Counted from the first letter of the stretch, positions 1 to 9,633 are shown. The stretch is DNA of 64,000 nucleotides from Hyphomicrobiales bacterium (GCA_930633495.1 CAKNFJ010000001.1:434001-498000), one strand, 5' to 3'. Translations and numbers: made by a program. The notes: generated by a model from the letters alone, not told the origin.

Positions 1-49
1 CCTCGATCAGCTTGAAGGTGGCCGCGATGGCCTTGTGGCGCCCGTTCAT
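1..49 (-). CDS. 5' fragment of a leftward gene, product not identifiable
   Basis: Only the first 16 codons lie in the window, reading MNGRHKAIAATFKLIE from an ATG at base 49 with a GGAA sequence just upstream. An ATG at base 60 in another frame stops after four codons. The gene is divergent from the acetyltransferase gene at 178, so the gap between them probably holds both promoters. The position next to an EPS locus would fit a polysaccharide-modifying enzyme, but 16 residues cannot show this. Confidence 0.4.
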   Translation of the reverse strand, partial: MNGRHKAIAATFKLIE

Positions 50-177
50 CGTCGTTCCATGCAACCACCCGCTAACGCTATCGCGCAATCGCACGCCGGG
101 CGCCGGGATCGTGACCGATCCGTTCACAATGACGGGTTAAGGAAGGCGAGCCTTCAGTACCCTGGGGCAGAGGAACC

Positions 178-1404
178 ATGCCCGCCGTCGCAGCCGCACC
201 TTCCCGATCCGCCGACCGCGCCGCTTCCGGCCGCGTCGGTGCGCGCCCCTGGGCATCCATCTCGATCGAGAAAGATATCGCCGCCATCGCGGATCTGTGG
301 CGCGGCTTCGAGGCCACGGCGCTGCTGACGCCTTATCAGGCCTATGGCTGGGTCCGGCCCTTCGTCGAAACGGTGGGCGCCGCGCAGGGCGGGGAATTCC
401 GTTATGCGATCCTGCGCGATGCCGAGGGCGCGCCCTGCGCGCTGCTGCCACTGGTCGTCTCGCGCCGCCGCGGAGCCCGCTTCGCGGAGCTGATCGGCGG
501 CAAGCACGCCAATTATCACATGGGCCTCTATGCTCCCGATTTCGCCGCCGGGCTCGATGCGGCGCTGGCGCAGCAGATGCTGGCTGAGGTTGGCGCTGCC
601 ATCGGCGGGCTCGATGCGCTCGTTTTCGTCAATCAACCGACGTCGTGGCAGGGCGTGAGCAACCCGGCCGCCCTGCTCTCCTCTGGGCCGAGCCCGAGCC
701 GGGCCTACAAGCTGGCGCTGATCGCCGGCGATGGCGAGGCGACGCTGAAACGCTCGATGAGCAGCCACGCCCGCAAGAAGCTGCGCAACAAGCACAGCCG
801 CTTCAAGGAGTTCGGAGCCTCGACGCTGAACCGGGCCCGCACCCCGGCCGAGATCGAGCGTGTCCTCACGGCCTTCCTCGAACAGAAGACCGAACGGTTT
901 CGCGCCATGGGCGTGCCCGACCCCTTCGCCGAGCCTGCGGTTCGCGCGTTTCTGTCGCAAGCGGCCGCGGGCCGCGACGGCACTCCTCCGATCATAGAGC
1001 TCTACGCCCTCGACATGGCCGGAGAATGCGTCGCCACCTATGTCGGGGCGACGCAAGGCGAGCGATTTTCCGGCATGGCGACCTCTTTCGCCATGAACAG
1101 CCCGACGGTGAGAACAAGCCCCGGCGAACTGCTGCTCGCCGATCTGATCCGGCTGAAAAGCAGCGAAGGATTGGCCGCCCTCGACCTCGGCGTCGGAGAG
1201 GCCCGCTACAAGACGACCTTCTGCGACGATCACGACGATCTGGTCGACACGTTCCTGCCCCTGACCTTCAAGGGCAGGCTTTTCGTGGCGGCGGCGCGCG
1301 GGCAGCGCGGTCTGAAACGGCGGATCAAGTCGTCGCCGCGCGCGTTGCGGCTGGCGCAGCGCATCTCCGGCCTGCTCCACCGGAAAAGCACGGAGGCGGA
1401 ATAA
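178..1404 (+). CDS. GNAT-fold acetyltransferase, CelD/BioF2-like (FemAB superfamily)
   Basis: A 408-residue cytosolic protein that reads as a BioF2-like/CelD GNAT acetyltransferase of the kind found in cellulose and EPS loci. The N-terminal half contains the YQAYGWVRPF stretch. A basic segment near residue 197 (RSMSSHARKKLRNKHSRF) is typical of FemAB/CelD-like proteins, and the C-terminal GNAT half ends with LDLGVGEARYKTTF. No membrane segment is visible. The start has GAGGAA just upstream. It is convergent with the gumC-like gene, with 31 bp between the stops. The likely role is acylation of a polysaccharide or its precursor; the substrate is unknown. Confidence 0.75.
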   Translation: MPAVAAAPSRSADRAASGRVGARPWASISIEKDIAAIADLWRGFEATALLTPYQAYGWVRPFVETVGAAQGGEFRYAILRDAEGAPCALLPLVVSRRRGARFAELIGGKHANYHMGLYAPDFAAGLDAALAQQMLAEVGAAIGGLDALVFVNQPTSWQGVSNPAALLSSGPSPSRAYKLALIAGDGEATLKRSMSSHARKKLRNKHSRFKEFGASTLNRARTPAEIERVLTAFLEQKTERFRAMGVPDPFAEPAVRAFLSQAAAGRDGTPPIIELYALDMAGECVATYVGATQGERFSGMATSFAMNSPTVRTSPGELLLADLIRLKSSEGLAALDLGVGEARYKTTFCDDHDDLVDTFLPLTFKGRLFVAAARGQRGLKRRIKSSPRALRLAQRISGLLHRKSTEAE

Positions 1405-1435
1405 CCTCCGCTTCGGGCTTCAAGGACGTGACCGC

Positions 1436-3604
1436 TCAGGCCCCGGCCAGTTCCTCCGCACGCGGAGCGGCCGGCACCGGAATCCCATCTTCGGCATCGA
1501 GAACGAGGCTGACCGGCGCTTCGGTGAGCTCGCTCAGGCGATAAGCCACCTCGAGCGCGTGTCCGTTGCCGATCTGCCCGCTCATCACGAAGCCGCCCTG
1601 CGCGCGGCGCGCGATCGGGCCGAGCATGGCGTCGTCGTCATTCGAGGCAACCGCGACCAGCACCCAGTCATAGGTTTCGCAGAGCGCATCGAGCGCGACA
1701 TCGACCAAATCCGGTGCCGCGAGCACCGCGACGCGGCCGGCGCGGCCGGGGCCGATGCTGTGGAGGCGCGCGCCCGGGGCGCGCATGATGATGTCTGAGA
1801 ACAACGCTTCGCCGGCGAGCAGCTCGGAGAAGCCCGGCTCGCCATGCGCCTCGTCGGCCGTCAGGTCGATCAGGATGCAGCGGCAGCGCTGCGCAAGCAG
1901 CGAGGCGAGATCGCGGGCGTTGGCCGCCCCTTCCCCGCCGGCATCGAGCACCAGCGCCATCGGCGCCATGCCGCGCGCGGGCTCCTGCGTCCGTTCGGCG
2001 ATCTCCGCGAGCGTCAGCTCGGGTTGCCCGAGATCGAGCTTCACCTGCCCCAAGCGCCCGGCATGGGTCAGCAGGCCAGCGACGCGCTCGCGCCGCGGTT
2101 CCTCCGGTGCGGGGCCGCCCTTTTCGACCTCATCCTCGCCCGCACCGCCGACGGGCACCCAGCGGGGTCCACGCGGTGCACCCGGCAGCGGGCGCCCGCG
2201 CCCGTCCAGCAATTCGCGCGTCACCACGATCGCCAGCGCGATCAGGAACATCGCCAGCGTCGCGAGCAAGACGATCGGCACCTTCTTCGGGAAGGAGGCC
2301 TCGGTCGGCTCCACCGCCCGCGAGATGATGCGGGCGTCGGCCGGGGTGGCGTTCAGCGTATCGCGCGCCACAGCCTCGCGGTAACGCTGCATGTACTGCT
2401 CGAGCTGGTCGCGCAGCGTGCGGGCGTCCCGCTCCAGCGCGCGCAGCTGGACCTCGCTGTCATTCGCGGTCGACACGTTCTTCTTCTGGCCGTCGAGCGC
2501 CGCCTGGAAGCTTTCGACGCGCTGGCCGGCGATCCTTGCCTCGTTCTCCAGCGTCCGCACGGTCCTCTCGGCCGCGGCGCGGAGCTGCCCTTCGAGGTCG
2601 AGAAGCTGGGCGTTGAGCTCCTTGATCCGGGGATGCTGCGGCAGAAGGCTGCGCGATTCCGCCGCGATCTGGGCGCGCAGGGTGACACGCTGCTCGATCA
2701 GCCGGCGAACGAGCTCGTTGTTCGCGACGTCGGGAATCTCGAAGGTCCGTCCCTGCTTGATCGCATCGCGGATGAGGCCGGCCTTGGCCTGCGCCTCAGT
2801 CTGCTGGCTGCGGGCCGTCGATAGCTGGGACGAGAGATCGGTGAGCTGCTGAGAGGTGATGGTCGTGTTGTTGGGGCCGATGAAGAGGCCGTTCCTGGAC
2901 CGGAAATCCTCGACCTTCGCCTCGGCTTCCGCGACACGCTTGCGCAGCGGCTCGATCGTCGTCGAGAGCCAGTGCGAGGCACTGCGGGCATTCTCCTGCT
3001 TCGCCGCCTCCTGGAATTCCAGATAGGTCTCGGCGATGGTGTTCGCGGCCTTCGCGGCGAGCGCGGGATCACGCGAGGTGAACTCGACCGCCACGATGCG
3101 CGAACGCCCGACCGGGAAAACCAGCAGCCGGTCGTAGTATTTCTCCAGAACGCGCTCCTCCGGCGAACGATCGGCCGGGTGAGCGCCGAGCCCGATCATC
3201 ACGCCGAGCTTGCGCAGGGCTCCGAGCGCGCCGACGCCGAAATCGAATTCGGCATTGCCGACGAGGCCGATGCGCTTGATCGCCTCGCGCGCCAGATCGC
3301 GCGACATGATGACCTGTACCTGGCTCTGCACGGCCTCGGCATCGAACTGGTTCGCGGAATCGGGCAAAGGCTGGCCGGGCGTCGCGAAGAAGGAGCCGCG
3401 GCTCTCCAGAAGCAGCCGCGCCTCGCCGGTGTAGCGCGGCGTCACGGCATTCACCGCCAGAAAGGAAAGCCCGAGCGCGGCCAGCGTCGGCCCGACGATC
3501 CAGAGCTTGCGGCGCTTGATCGCCCCCCACAATGCCGAGAGGTCGAGCATCTCGCCCCGGCCTTCGCCGGCGCCGCGCGCCTCAATCCCAGCCTGAGCGG
3601 TCAT
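1436..3604 (-). CDS. GumC/Wzz-family EPS chain-length and transport protein with degenerate tyrosine-kinase domain
   Basis: A 722-residue inner-membrane protein of the polysaccharide co-polymerase family. TM1 lies near residues 35-53 and TM2 near 443-463, preceded by the Pro-rich EPTEASFPKK motif usual before TM2. The periplasmic part between them has long coiled coils (about 200-410). Residues about 545-705 look like the cytosolic ATPase domain of bacterial tyrosine kinases, but the Walker A region reads DAGGEGAANARDLAS, without the GKS/T lysine. The Walker A' position reads ILIDLTADE. No Tyr cluster ends the protein. It probably controls chain length without kinase activity. The start at 3604 has GAGGT upstream and is divergent from the Wza-like gene. 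Confidence 0.85.
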   Translation of the reverse strand: MTAQAGIEARGAGEGRGEMLDLSALWGAIKRRKLWIVGPTLAALGLSFLAVNAVTPRYTGEARLLLESRGSFFATPGQPLPDSANQFDAEAVQSQVQVIMSRDLAREAIKRIGLVGNAEFDFGVGALGALRKLGVMIGLGAHPADRSPEERVLEKYYDRLLVFPVGRSRIVAVEFTSRDPALAAKAANTIAETYLEFQEAAKQENARSASHWLSTTIEPLRKRVAEAEAKVEDFRSRNGLFIGPNNTTITSQQLTDLSSQLSTARSQQTEAQAKAGLIRDAIKQGRTFEIPDVANNELVRRLIEQRVTLRAQIAAESRSLLPQHPRIKELNAQLLDLEGQLRAAAERTVRTLENEARIAGQRVESFQAALDGQKKNVSTANDSEVQLRALERDARTLRDQLEQYMQRYREAVARDTLNATPADARIISRAVEPTEASFPKKVPIVLLATLAMFLIALAIVVTRELLDGRGRPLPGAPRGPRWVPVGGAGEDEVEKGGPAPEEPRRERVAGLLTHAGRLGQVKLDLGQPELTLAEIAERTQEPARGMAPMALVLDAGGEGAANARDLASLLAQRCRCILIDLTADEAHGEPGFSELLAGEALFSDIIMRAPGARLHSIGPGRAGRVAVLAAPDLVDVALDALCETYDWVLVAVASNDDDAMLGPIARRAQGGFVMSGQIGNGHALEVAYRLSELTEAPVSLVLDAEDGIPVPAAPRAEELAGA

Positions 3605-3785
3605 GACTTACCTCTGGACGCAAAACTCCTGCGCCCCAGCGCAGGAACGCAGCGTCATTGAAACCTCGGTAAGGTTATCGCCCGGTTAAGATCGCATGCC
3701 CGACGACAACCGCCGCGCCCCTTGGAAGCCTTTGTTAACCATATCGCACCTAAAGCTCGTCCGGGATTTCTATGGGTAGCCAGTG

Positions 3786-4346
3786 ATGAGTCGACGCTTC
3801 GCCTCTCTCGCCTTGGCCGCCGCCATGCTGACGGGTGCCTGCGCGCCCCAATATGCTGCGTCGGACTATGCACTCTCCGAGCCGGCTGGCCCCTACAGGC
3901 TCGCCAGCGGCGACCGGCTGCGCATCATCATCTTCGGGCAGGACAACCTGTCGAACATCTATACCGTCGACGGCTCCGGCCGGATCTCGATGCCGCTGAT
4001 CAACACCGTCGAGGCCCAGGGCCGGACGACCCAGCAGCTGGCGCAGGCGATCGAGGCCAAGCTGCGTGGCGGCTATCTGCGCGAACCCAAGGTCTCGGTG
4101 GAGGTCGATACCTATCGCCCCTTCTTCGTGCTCGGCGAGGTCACCAATTCCGGCCAGTTTCCGTTCGTGAACGGCATGACCGTGCAGACGGCCGTCGCGA
4201 TCGCGGGCGGCTTCACCCCGCGCGGCCAGCGCTCTTCCGCCGAGGTCACGCGCCAGATCGACGGCCAGACCATCACGGCAACCGTGCCGATCACCTATCC
4301 GGTGCAGCCGGGCGACACCATCGTCATCAAGGAGCGCTGGTTCTGA
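3786..4346 (+). CDS. Wza/ExoF-like polysaccharide export protein
   Basis: A 186-residue exported protein of the polysaccharide biosynthesis/export family. A signal sequence ends at a cysteine (MLTGAC), which resembles a lipobox but lacks the usual Leu at -3. The poly-export domain follows (YRLASGDRLRIIIFGQ, then VDGSGRISMPLI) and an SLBB-like part (FFVLGEVTNSGQFPFVNG). It is much shorter than E. coli Wza and closer to GumB/ExoF-size proteins. A GTG at 3783 immediately before the chosen ATG is an alternative start. It presumably forms the outer-membrane exit for the polymer, partnering the GumC-like protein encoded divergently. Confidence 0.85.
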   Translation: MSRRFASLALAAAMLTGACAPQYAASDYALSEPAGPYRLASGDRLRIIIFGQDNLSNIYTVDGSGRISMPLINTVEAQGRTTQQLAQAIEAKLRGGYLREPKVSVEVDTYRPFFVLGEVTNSGQFPFVNGMTVQTAVAIAGGFTPRGQRSSAEVTRQIDGQTITATVPITYPVQPGDTIVIKERWF

Positions 4347-4365
4347 ACCAGCATCGGCCCCTGCC

Positions 4366-5532
4366 ATGACGGCTCCCTCCGGCACGCGCGCGCTGCGAAT
4401 CCTGCATGTCTTCCGCGCGCCCCTGGGCGGACTGTTCCGACACGTCCTCGATCTGGCGCGCGGACAGATCGAGCGCGGCCACGACGTCGGCATCTTTTGC
4501 GATTCGACCACGGGCGGGTCGCGGACCGACGAAGTCCTTCATGAGCTTTCGCACCAGCTCTCGCTCGGCGTCACGCGCGTTCCCATGTCGCGCTATCCGA
4601 GCGCGACCGACGCCAAGGCGCAGCTTTCGGCGGTATCGCTGCGGCACCGGCTGGGGCCGGACGTGGTGCATTGCCACGGCTCGAAGGGCGGGGTCTATGG
4701 GCGCCTGCCGGCCCTGCTCGCGCGCAACAGGCGCTACGTCACCGCCTATACGCCGCATGGCGGCAGCTTCAACTACCGGCCCGGCACGACGGAGCATAAG
4801 GTCTACATGACGGTGGAACGCCTGCTCGAAGGCGCCACCGACATGTTCCTGTTCGAAAGCCGCTTCATCGCCGGGCGCTTCGAGGCCTCCATCGGCCACC
4901 AGCCGCGCAGCGACCATCGCATCGTCCTGAACGGCATTTCCGAGGCCGAGTTCGAGCCGATAGATCATGCCGACGCCCAGTTCGACCTGCTCTATCTCGG
5001 CGAGCTGCGCTGGGCGAAAGGGGTCGACACCCTGATCGAAGCCCTGACGCAGATCAGGAGTGGCGGTGGGCCGAATCCCCGGATCCTGATCGTCGGCTCG
5101 GGGCCGGACGAAGCCGAATTGCGGCAGATGGTGCAAGGTCGCGGCCTCGCCGATCAATGCGTATTCGAGCCGCCGGGGCCCATCCGCAGAGCGCTCGCGC
5201 AAGCGCGCGTCATGGTCGTGCCGTCGCGGGCCGAGTCGCTGCCCTATGTCATCCTGGAGGCCGCAGCCGCGGCGCAGCCGCTGATCGCGACCGATGTCGG
5301 CGGGATCAACGAGATCTACGGGCCGCATCACCGCGACCGCCTGATCAAGCCCAACGAGCCCGGCATTTTGGCAGACGCCATCCGCTCCATGCTCGCGACG
5401 CCGGTCCGGGAGCGGCGGGCCCAGGCCGAGGATCTGGCGACGCATGTCCGACAACATTTCCGGATCGACACCATGGTCGACGGTGTGATCGACGCCTATC
5501 GCGCCGCCATGGCGGCGCGTGGCCTGGCTTGA
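4366..5532 (+). CDS. Glycosyltransferase family 4
   Basis: A 388-residue cytosolic GT-B glycosyltransferase. The N-terminal acceptor domain starts with LRILHVFRAPLGGLFRHV and includes VVHCHGSKGG. The C-terminal nucleotide-sugar domain has LLYLGELRWAKGVDTLIEAL, LIVGSGPDEAELRQ and the E-x7-E donor motif in ESLPYVILEAAA. It lies 19 bp after the Wza-like gene, probably in the same transcript. It should add a sugar to the lipid-linked EPS repeat; the donor sugar cannot be read from sequence. Confidence 0.9.
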   Translation: MTAPSGTRALRILHVFRAPLGGLFRHVLDLARGQIERGHDVGIFCDSTTGGSRTDEVLHELSHQLSLGVTRVPMSRYPSATDAKAQLSAVSLRHRLGPDVVHCHGSKGGVYGRLPALLARNRRYVTAYTPHGGSFNYRPGTTEHKVYMTVERLLEGATDMFLFESRFIAGRFEASIGHQPRSDHRIVLNGISEAEFEPIDHADAQFDLLYLGELRWAKGVDTLIEALTQIRSGGGPNPRILIVGSGPDEAELRQMVQGRGLADQCVFEPPGPIRRALAQARVMVVPSRAESLPYVILEAAAAAQPLIATDVGGINEIYGPHHRDRLIKPNEPGILADAIRSMLATPVRERRAQAEDLATHVRQHFRIDTMVDGVIDAYRAAMAARGLA

Positions 5533-5539
5533 AGCAGCG

Positions 5540-5875
5540 TCAGACCAGCTTCAGGGCGACCACCCCGGCAACGACCAGCACGATGCCGAGCCAGCCGACC
5601 GGCCTGATGCGCTGACCGAAGGCGAGCGCACCGACGACGGCCGTGATCACCAGCCCGGCGCCTCCCCAGACCGCATAGGCCACAGCGAGGTCCATGCCCT
5701 TGATCGCCTGCGCGAGCGCGGCAAAGGCGCCCATCACCAGGGCGATGCCACCCATGCCCGTCAGCCGCCGGCTCATGCCGTCCGAGAGCTTCAGCAGATA
5801 GGTGCCGGCGATTTCGAAGGCGACGGCCAGCAACAGCCAGATGAAGGGAGCCGCTTGCGTGAGCGAGACATTCAC
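5540..5875 (-). CDS. mdtI: SMR-family transporter subunit, MdtI-like
   Basis: A 111-residue four-TM small multidrug resistance protein. The segment FAALAQAIKGMDLAVAYAVWGG is close to the MdtI pattern, and the conserved membrane Glu sits in VAFEIAGTYLLK. The start is a GTG whose last bases overlap the TGA of the upstream SMR gene (GTGA), so the two are translationally coupled and probably form a heterodimer. In Enterobacteria MdtJI exports spermidine; here the substrate is inferred only from similarity. It is convergent with the GT4 gene, with 7 bp between them. Confidence 0.75.
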   Translation of the reverse strand: MNVSLTQAAPFIWLLLAVAFEIAGTYLLKLSDGMSRRLTGMGGIALVMGAFAALAQAIKGMDLAVAYAVWGGAGLVITAVVGALAFGQRIRPVGWLGIVLVVAGVVALKLV

Positions 5876-6237
5876 ACGAGCCTCCCCTCGGCCGGACGAG
5901 CCTCGCGCTTCCGGCCGTGGCCTACCCCGGCCTCGATCAGCAGGATGCCGGCCAGGATCGCGGCAAGGCCAAGGGCACGGCCGACCGTCAGGTGCTCTCC
6001 GAACAGGAGATGTCCGATGACGGCGATGCCGACGATGCCCACCCCCTCCCAGACGGCGTAGGCCACCGCCATCGGAATGACGCGCAGCGCGATGCTGAGC
6101 AGAACGAACGACAGGCCGATCAGCACCAGGGGAAGCGTGCCGATGAGCCACGGCATCGAGACGGCCGACTTCAACGCGGCCGTCGCGACGATCTCGACGG
6201 CGATCGCCGCGAGCAGAACCAACCAATGAAAAGACAT
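5872..6237 (-). CDS. mdtJ: SMR-family transporter subunit, MdtJ-like
   Basis: About 121 residues with four TM segments. The membrane Glu is in AAIAVEIVATAALK and the MdtJ-like segment is RVIPMAVAYAVWEGVGIV. A charged C-terminal tail (GRKREARPAEGR) extends beyond the usual SMR length. The chosen ATG at 6237 gives a normal SMR N-terminus (MSFHWLVLL); an upstream ATG at 6267 would add ten residues, and neither has a strong Shine-Dalgarno sequence. It is the first gene of the mdtJ-mdtI pair. No guanidine riboswitch hairpins were found upstream. Confidence 0.7.
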   Translation of the reverse strand: MSFHWLVLLAAIAVEIVATAALKSAVSMPWLIGTLPLVLIGLSFVLLSIALRVIPMAVAYAVWEGVGIVGIAVIGHLLFGEHLTVGRALGLAAILAGILLIEAGVGHGRKREARPAEGRLV

Positions 6238-6753
6238 GTTGCACACGGGCGAAGCCGATGCCTGCATTGCAAGCGCAAAGCGGGATCAGCCAAGCAATCG
6301 TTAGGAGTTTAAATCAATGACGCTGAAAAGAAGAGACCGCCAAGGATCATCCCTGACAATCGGCACCCCGAGCGAAACAACGCTTCGCGGCGCAGTGCCT
6401 CAATGGGCACGATATGCTTCTCAGACATTCATCGAGAACGAACATGCCCTCCTCGAATTCGTTTGTCAACTCTCAACAGCTTGCAATAACAATCACTTAC
6501 GGAACTCCGACTGCATTTTGTGTCAGGAAAACCTGCGCCAAGCCATTGGCCGACCGAGACAAAATCATGGTTTCCGGATCGTGTTCCCGGCACATGGGTC
6601 CGACGTGGATTTTGGCTCCGAAACGCCCCGATTTCGCTCGATATCGCGGGAATGATGATACAGGGCCTACGATCGGATTAAGTGTTCCGTGAGCAATTTC
6701 GGGTAAGCCGCGACGCGGGACGTGGCGCTCAAGCACCACGATCCGGGTTGAGG
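6238..6753. other. Intergenic region, AT-richer than surroundings
   Basis: About 516 bp between the divergent SMR pair and the WcaJ-like gene. Base composition is clearly less GC-rich than the flanks. Short open frames here (for example 6317-6655) show no family motifs, no convincing ribosome binding site and no GC-rich third-position pattern. It most likely holds the promoter and leader for the EPS genes to the right and the SMR promoter to the left. I could not fix either promoter. Confidence 0.5.
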
Positions 6754-8307
6754 ATGAGTACGATGGGGACTTTCGACGTCCGCGACATGATGAAGGCCGA
6801 CGCAGCCGCGTCGCCCTCATTCAGCGGATCGCAAACGGGGCAAACCCGCCGCTTCCACCCCCTGGCGGAAGCACTGGCAGCCGCCCCTGTGAAGCCGACG
6901 CTCTCGCCCGTGATGATCGAAGGCGTCGCGCGACTGGTCGACGCCGTCGCCGTGGCCGGAACCGGCGCCCTGGTCTACTGGCTCTACATCGCCGGCAAGG
7001 TCCAGAACGCGCTGCCCTATCAGATCTCCATACCGGCACTGACCATCGGCGCACTCGGCTTTTTCCAGGCGCTGCAGCTCTACCCGATCGGCGCGCTGCG
7101 CAATGTCCTTGCGAGCACGTTTCGCCTGCTGGCCGGCTGGACGATGCTGTTCCTCGTCACCGTGGCCGCTTTTTTCCTGCTCAAGGTCGGCAGCCATGTC
7201 TCGCGCGTCTGGCTGGTCGGCTTCTACCTATCGGGCGCCGGGGCGCTGCTCGCCGGACGGTTCATCATGGCGCTCGGCGTGCGCCACCTGACGCGGATCG
7301 GCCGTCTGGAGCGACGCACCGCGATCGTCGGCGGCGGCGCCGCGGGCGAGGCGCTGATCAGCGCGCTGAAAGGCCAGAAGGATACGGGTCTGCGCATCTG
7401 CGGCGTCTTCGACGACCGCAACGACGAACGCTCTCCCGATACGGTCGCCGGCTATCCCAAGCTCGGCACAGTCGACGATCTCGTCGAATTCGCACGCAGG
7501 ACCAAGCTCGACCTCGTGATCTTCACGCTGCCGATCTCGGCTGAGACGCGGCTGCTGACCATGCTGCGCAAGCTCTGGGTGCTGCCCATCGATATCCGGC
7601 TTTCCGCCCATATGTCGAAGCTCAGGCTCCGGCCCCGCTCCTATTCCTATGTCGGCACGGTCCCGGTGCTCGATGTCTTCGACCGCCCGATCGCGGATTG
7701 GGACATCGTCGTCAAATGGCTGTTCGACAAACTCGTCGGCACGCTGGCCCTGATCGCGCTCTCGCCGGTGATGCTGGCGGCGGCCATCGCGGTCAAGCTG
7801 GACTCGAGAGGACCGATCTTCTTCCGCCAGAAGCGCTACGGCTTCAACAACGAGATGGTGGAGGTGCTGAAATTCCGCTCGCTCTATCACGAGATGAGCG
7901 ATTACGCGGTGGCCAAACAGGTCACGCGGGACGATCCGCGGGTCACGCGCGTCGGCCGGTTCATCCGCAAGACCTCGATCGACGAGTTGCCGCAGCTGCT
8001 GAACGTCGTTTTCAAGGGCAATCTGTCGCTGGTGGGGCCGCGCCCGCACGCCATCCACGCCACGACCTCGAACCGCGCCTATGAGCAAGTGGTCGACGGC
8101 TATTTCGCCCGCCACAAGGTCAAGCCCGGCATCACCGGCTGGGCTCAGATCAATGGCTGGCGCGGCGAGACGGATACCGACGAGAAGATTCAGCGGCGCG
8201 TCGAGCACGATCTCTACTACATCGAGAACTGGTCGGTGCTGCTCGACCTCTACATCCTGTTCAAGACGCCGCTTTCGCTGCTGACCAAGAACGAGAACGC
8301 GTATTGA
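6754..8307 (+). CDS. Undecaprenyl-phosphate sugar phosphotransferase, WcaJ/ExoY type
   Basis: About 517 residues: four to five N-terminal TM helices (about 50-200 of the protein), a Rossmann-like middle domain ([17 protein letters not shown]), and the C-terminal bacterial sugar transferase domain with [39 protein letters not shown] and [17 protein letters not shown]. The family transfers a hexose-1-phosphate, commonly glucose or galactose, to undecaprenyl phosphate to start the EPS repeat. The ATG at 6754 follows GGGTTGAGG. The ATG at 6763 is also possible, and a GTG at 6682 would add 24 unsupported residues. The next gene overlaps its stop codon. Confidence 0.9.
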   Translation: MSTMGTFDVRDMMKADAAASPSFSGSQTGQTRRFHPLAEALAAAPVKPTLSPVMIEGVARLVDAVAVAGTGALVYWLYIAGKVQNALPYQISIPALTIGALGFFQALQLYPIGALRNVLASTFRLLAGWTMLFLVTVAAFFLLKVGSHVSRVWLVGFYLSGAGALLAGRFIMALGVRHLTRIGRLERRTAIVGGGAAGEALISALKGQKDTGLRICGVFDDRNDERSPDTVAGYPKLGTVDDLVEFARRTKLDLVIFTLPISAETRLLTMLRKLWVLPIDIRLSAHMSKLRLRPRSYSYVGTVPVLDVFDRPIADWDIVVKWLFDKLVGTLALIALSPVMLAAAIAVKLDSRGPIFFRQKRYGFNNEMVEVLKFRSLYHEMSDYAVAKQVTRDDPRVTRVGRFIRKTSIDELPQLLNVVFKGNLSLVGPRPHAIHATTSNRAYEQVVDGYFARHKVKPGITGWAQINGWRGETDTDEKIQRRVEHDLYYIENWSVLLDLYILFKTPLSLLTKNENAY

Positions 8308-9554
8308 GCCGCTCCGCCGACCATCCTCTGCAAGAGGTACCGGCCGGTCGGCTTGCGATCTCCTATGCCGCGATCAAGCGCGGAACGCTGTGGCTGCTCG
8401 GCGCCTGCAGCGGCTTTGCCCTGATCGAGCCTTCACCCTATGAAATAGCCTTCCTGCTGGCGCTTTTCGTCTTCGCCGTCACCGGCATCCGCTTCTCGCA
8501 AAAGCTGCTGCCGATGGTGGTGCTCCTGCTCGCCTACAATATCGGCGGCATCGTCTCGCTGATCCCATGGATGGACGAGGGCGACTCGGTCAGGTTCACG
8601 GCGGTCTCGGTCTATCTGATGATCACCAGCGTCTTCTTCGCCGCGATCATGGCGGAGGACACGGCGGGCCGGCTGGAGACGCTGCTGAAGGGCTATCTCT
8701 TCGCCGCCTGGTGCGCCAGCATCGCCGCCATCCTCGGTTACTTCGACGTCGCCGGCCTCGGGCGCATCTTCACGCTCTATGGGCGAGCCTCGGGCACGTT
8801 CAAGGATTCGAACGTGCTGGGCCCCTTCCTGGTGCTGCCGATTCTCTGGATCCTGCACCGTGCCCTGGTCGGCCGCACCGGGCTGGTCTGGGGGCTGGTC
8901 CTGATCAGCGTGCCGGTGCTCGCCCTCTTCCTCACCTTCTCACGCGGCGCCTGGGGCAATCTCATCGCCTCGGCCTTGCTGATGGTGGGGCTGGCCTTTC
9001 TCACGGCGCCGAACGCGGCGCAGCGCGGTCGCATCGTCCTGCTGACGCTCGCGGCCGGTCTGGTTGCGCTTGCGGCCCTGGCCATCGCCCTCTCCTTCGA
9101 GAATATCCGCGAAGTCTTCGAGGTCAGGGCCAGCCTCGACCAGAGCTACGACCAGGGTGTCACCGGGCGCTTCGGCAACCAGCTGCGCTCGATCCCGCTG
9201 CTGCTCGACGCCCCCAACGGCTTCGGTCCGCTGCGCTTCCGCTGGCATTTCCCGGAAGATCCCCACAACGTCTACATCAACGCGTTCGCATCCTATGGCT
9301 GGCTGGGAGGCCTGGCCTGGGTCGGCTTGACCGCGGCGACCTGCTTCGTCGGCTGGCGGCTGGTCTTTCGGCGCAGCCCCTGGCAGCAGGAGGTGACCGT
9401 GCTCTGGTCGGTGTTGTTCGTCACCATCCTGCAAGGCCTGCAGATCGACACCGACCACTGGCGCCATCTCTACCTGATGCTCGGCCTCATCTGGGGGCTG
9501 GCGGCCCTGCCCGAACCGGCGCAAAGCGCCGGGGCAACATCACCAGCGGAGTGA
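8304..9554 (+). CDS. O-antigen ligase/polymerase-like membrane protein
   Basis: A 416-residue protein with about ten TM helices and a large loop before the last helices. The loop carries RFGNQLRSIPLLLDAPNGFG and the EDPHNVYINAFASYGW motif, typical of the Wzy_C/WaaL superfamily with its conserved His. The start is TTG, overlapping the TGA of the WcaJ-like gene (TTGA), so the two genes are translationally coupled. The likely role is polymerisation of EPS repeats in the periplasm, or ligation; polymerase is favoured by the neighbouring Wza, GumC and WcaJ homologues. Confidence 0.85.
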   Translation: MSRSADHPLQEVPAGRLAISYAAIKRGTLWLLGACSGFALIEPSPYEIAFLLALFVFAVTGIRFSQKLLPMVVLLLAYNIGGIVSLIPWMDEGDSVRFTAVSVYLMITSVFFAAIMAEDTAGRLETLLKGYLFAAWCASIAAILGYFDVAGLGRIFTLYGRASGTFKDSNVLGPFLVLPILWILHRALVGRTGLVWGLVLISVPVLALFLTFSRGAWGNLIASALLMVGLAFLTAPNAAQRGRIVLLTLAAGLVALAALAIALSFENIREVFEVRASLDQSYDQGVTGRFGNQLRSIPLLLDAPNGFGPLRFRWHFPEDPHNVYINAFASYGWLGGLAWVGLTAATCFVGWRLVFRRSPWQQEVTVLWSVLFVTILQGLQIDTDHWRHLYLMLGLIWGLAALPEPAQSAGATSPAE

Positions 9555-9633
9555 CCGGGACCAGGCGATTTCATGGGAGAGCATGCTCGGGCGAAGCCGA
9601 TGCCGTGTCCGACCGCCGACGCCTTTCCGGCGC

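Noticed and set aside
154..1380. Long minus-strand frame opposite the acetyltransferase gene
   Set aside because: Same antisense-shadow composition; the plus-strand reading has clear family motifs.
5540..6420. Guanidine riboswitch upstream of the SMR pair
   Set aside because: No ACGR twin hairpins or other guanidine-class features were found there.
6317..6692. Open frames in the AT-richer gap before the WcaJ-like gene
   Set aside because: No ribosome site, no family motif and poor codon structure.
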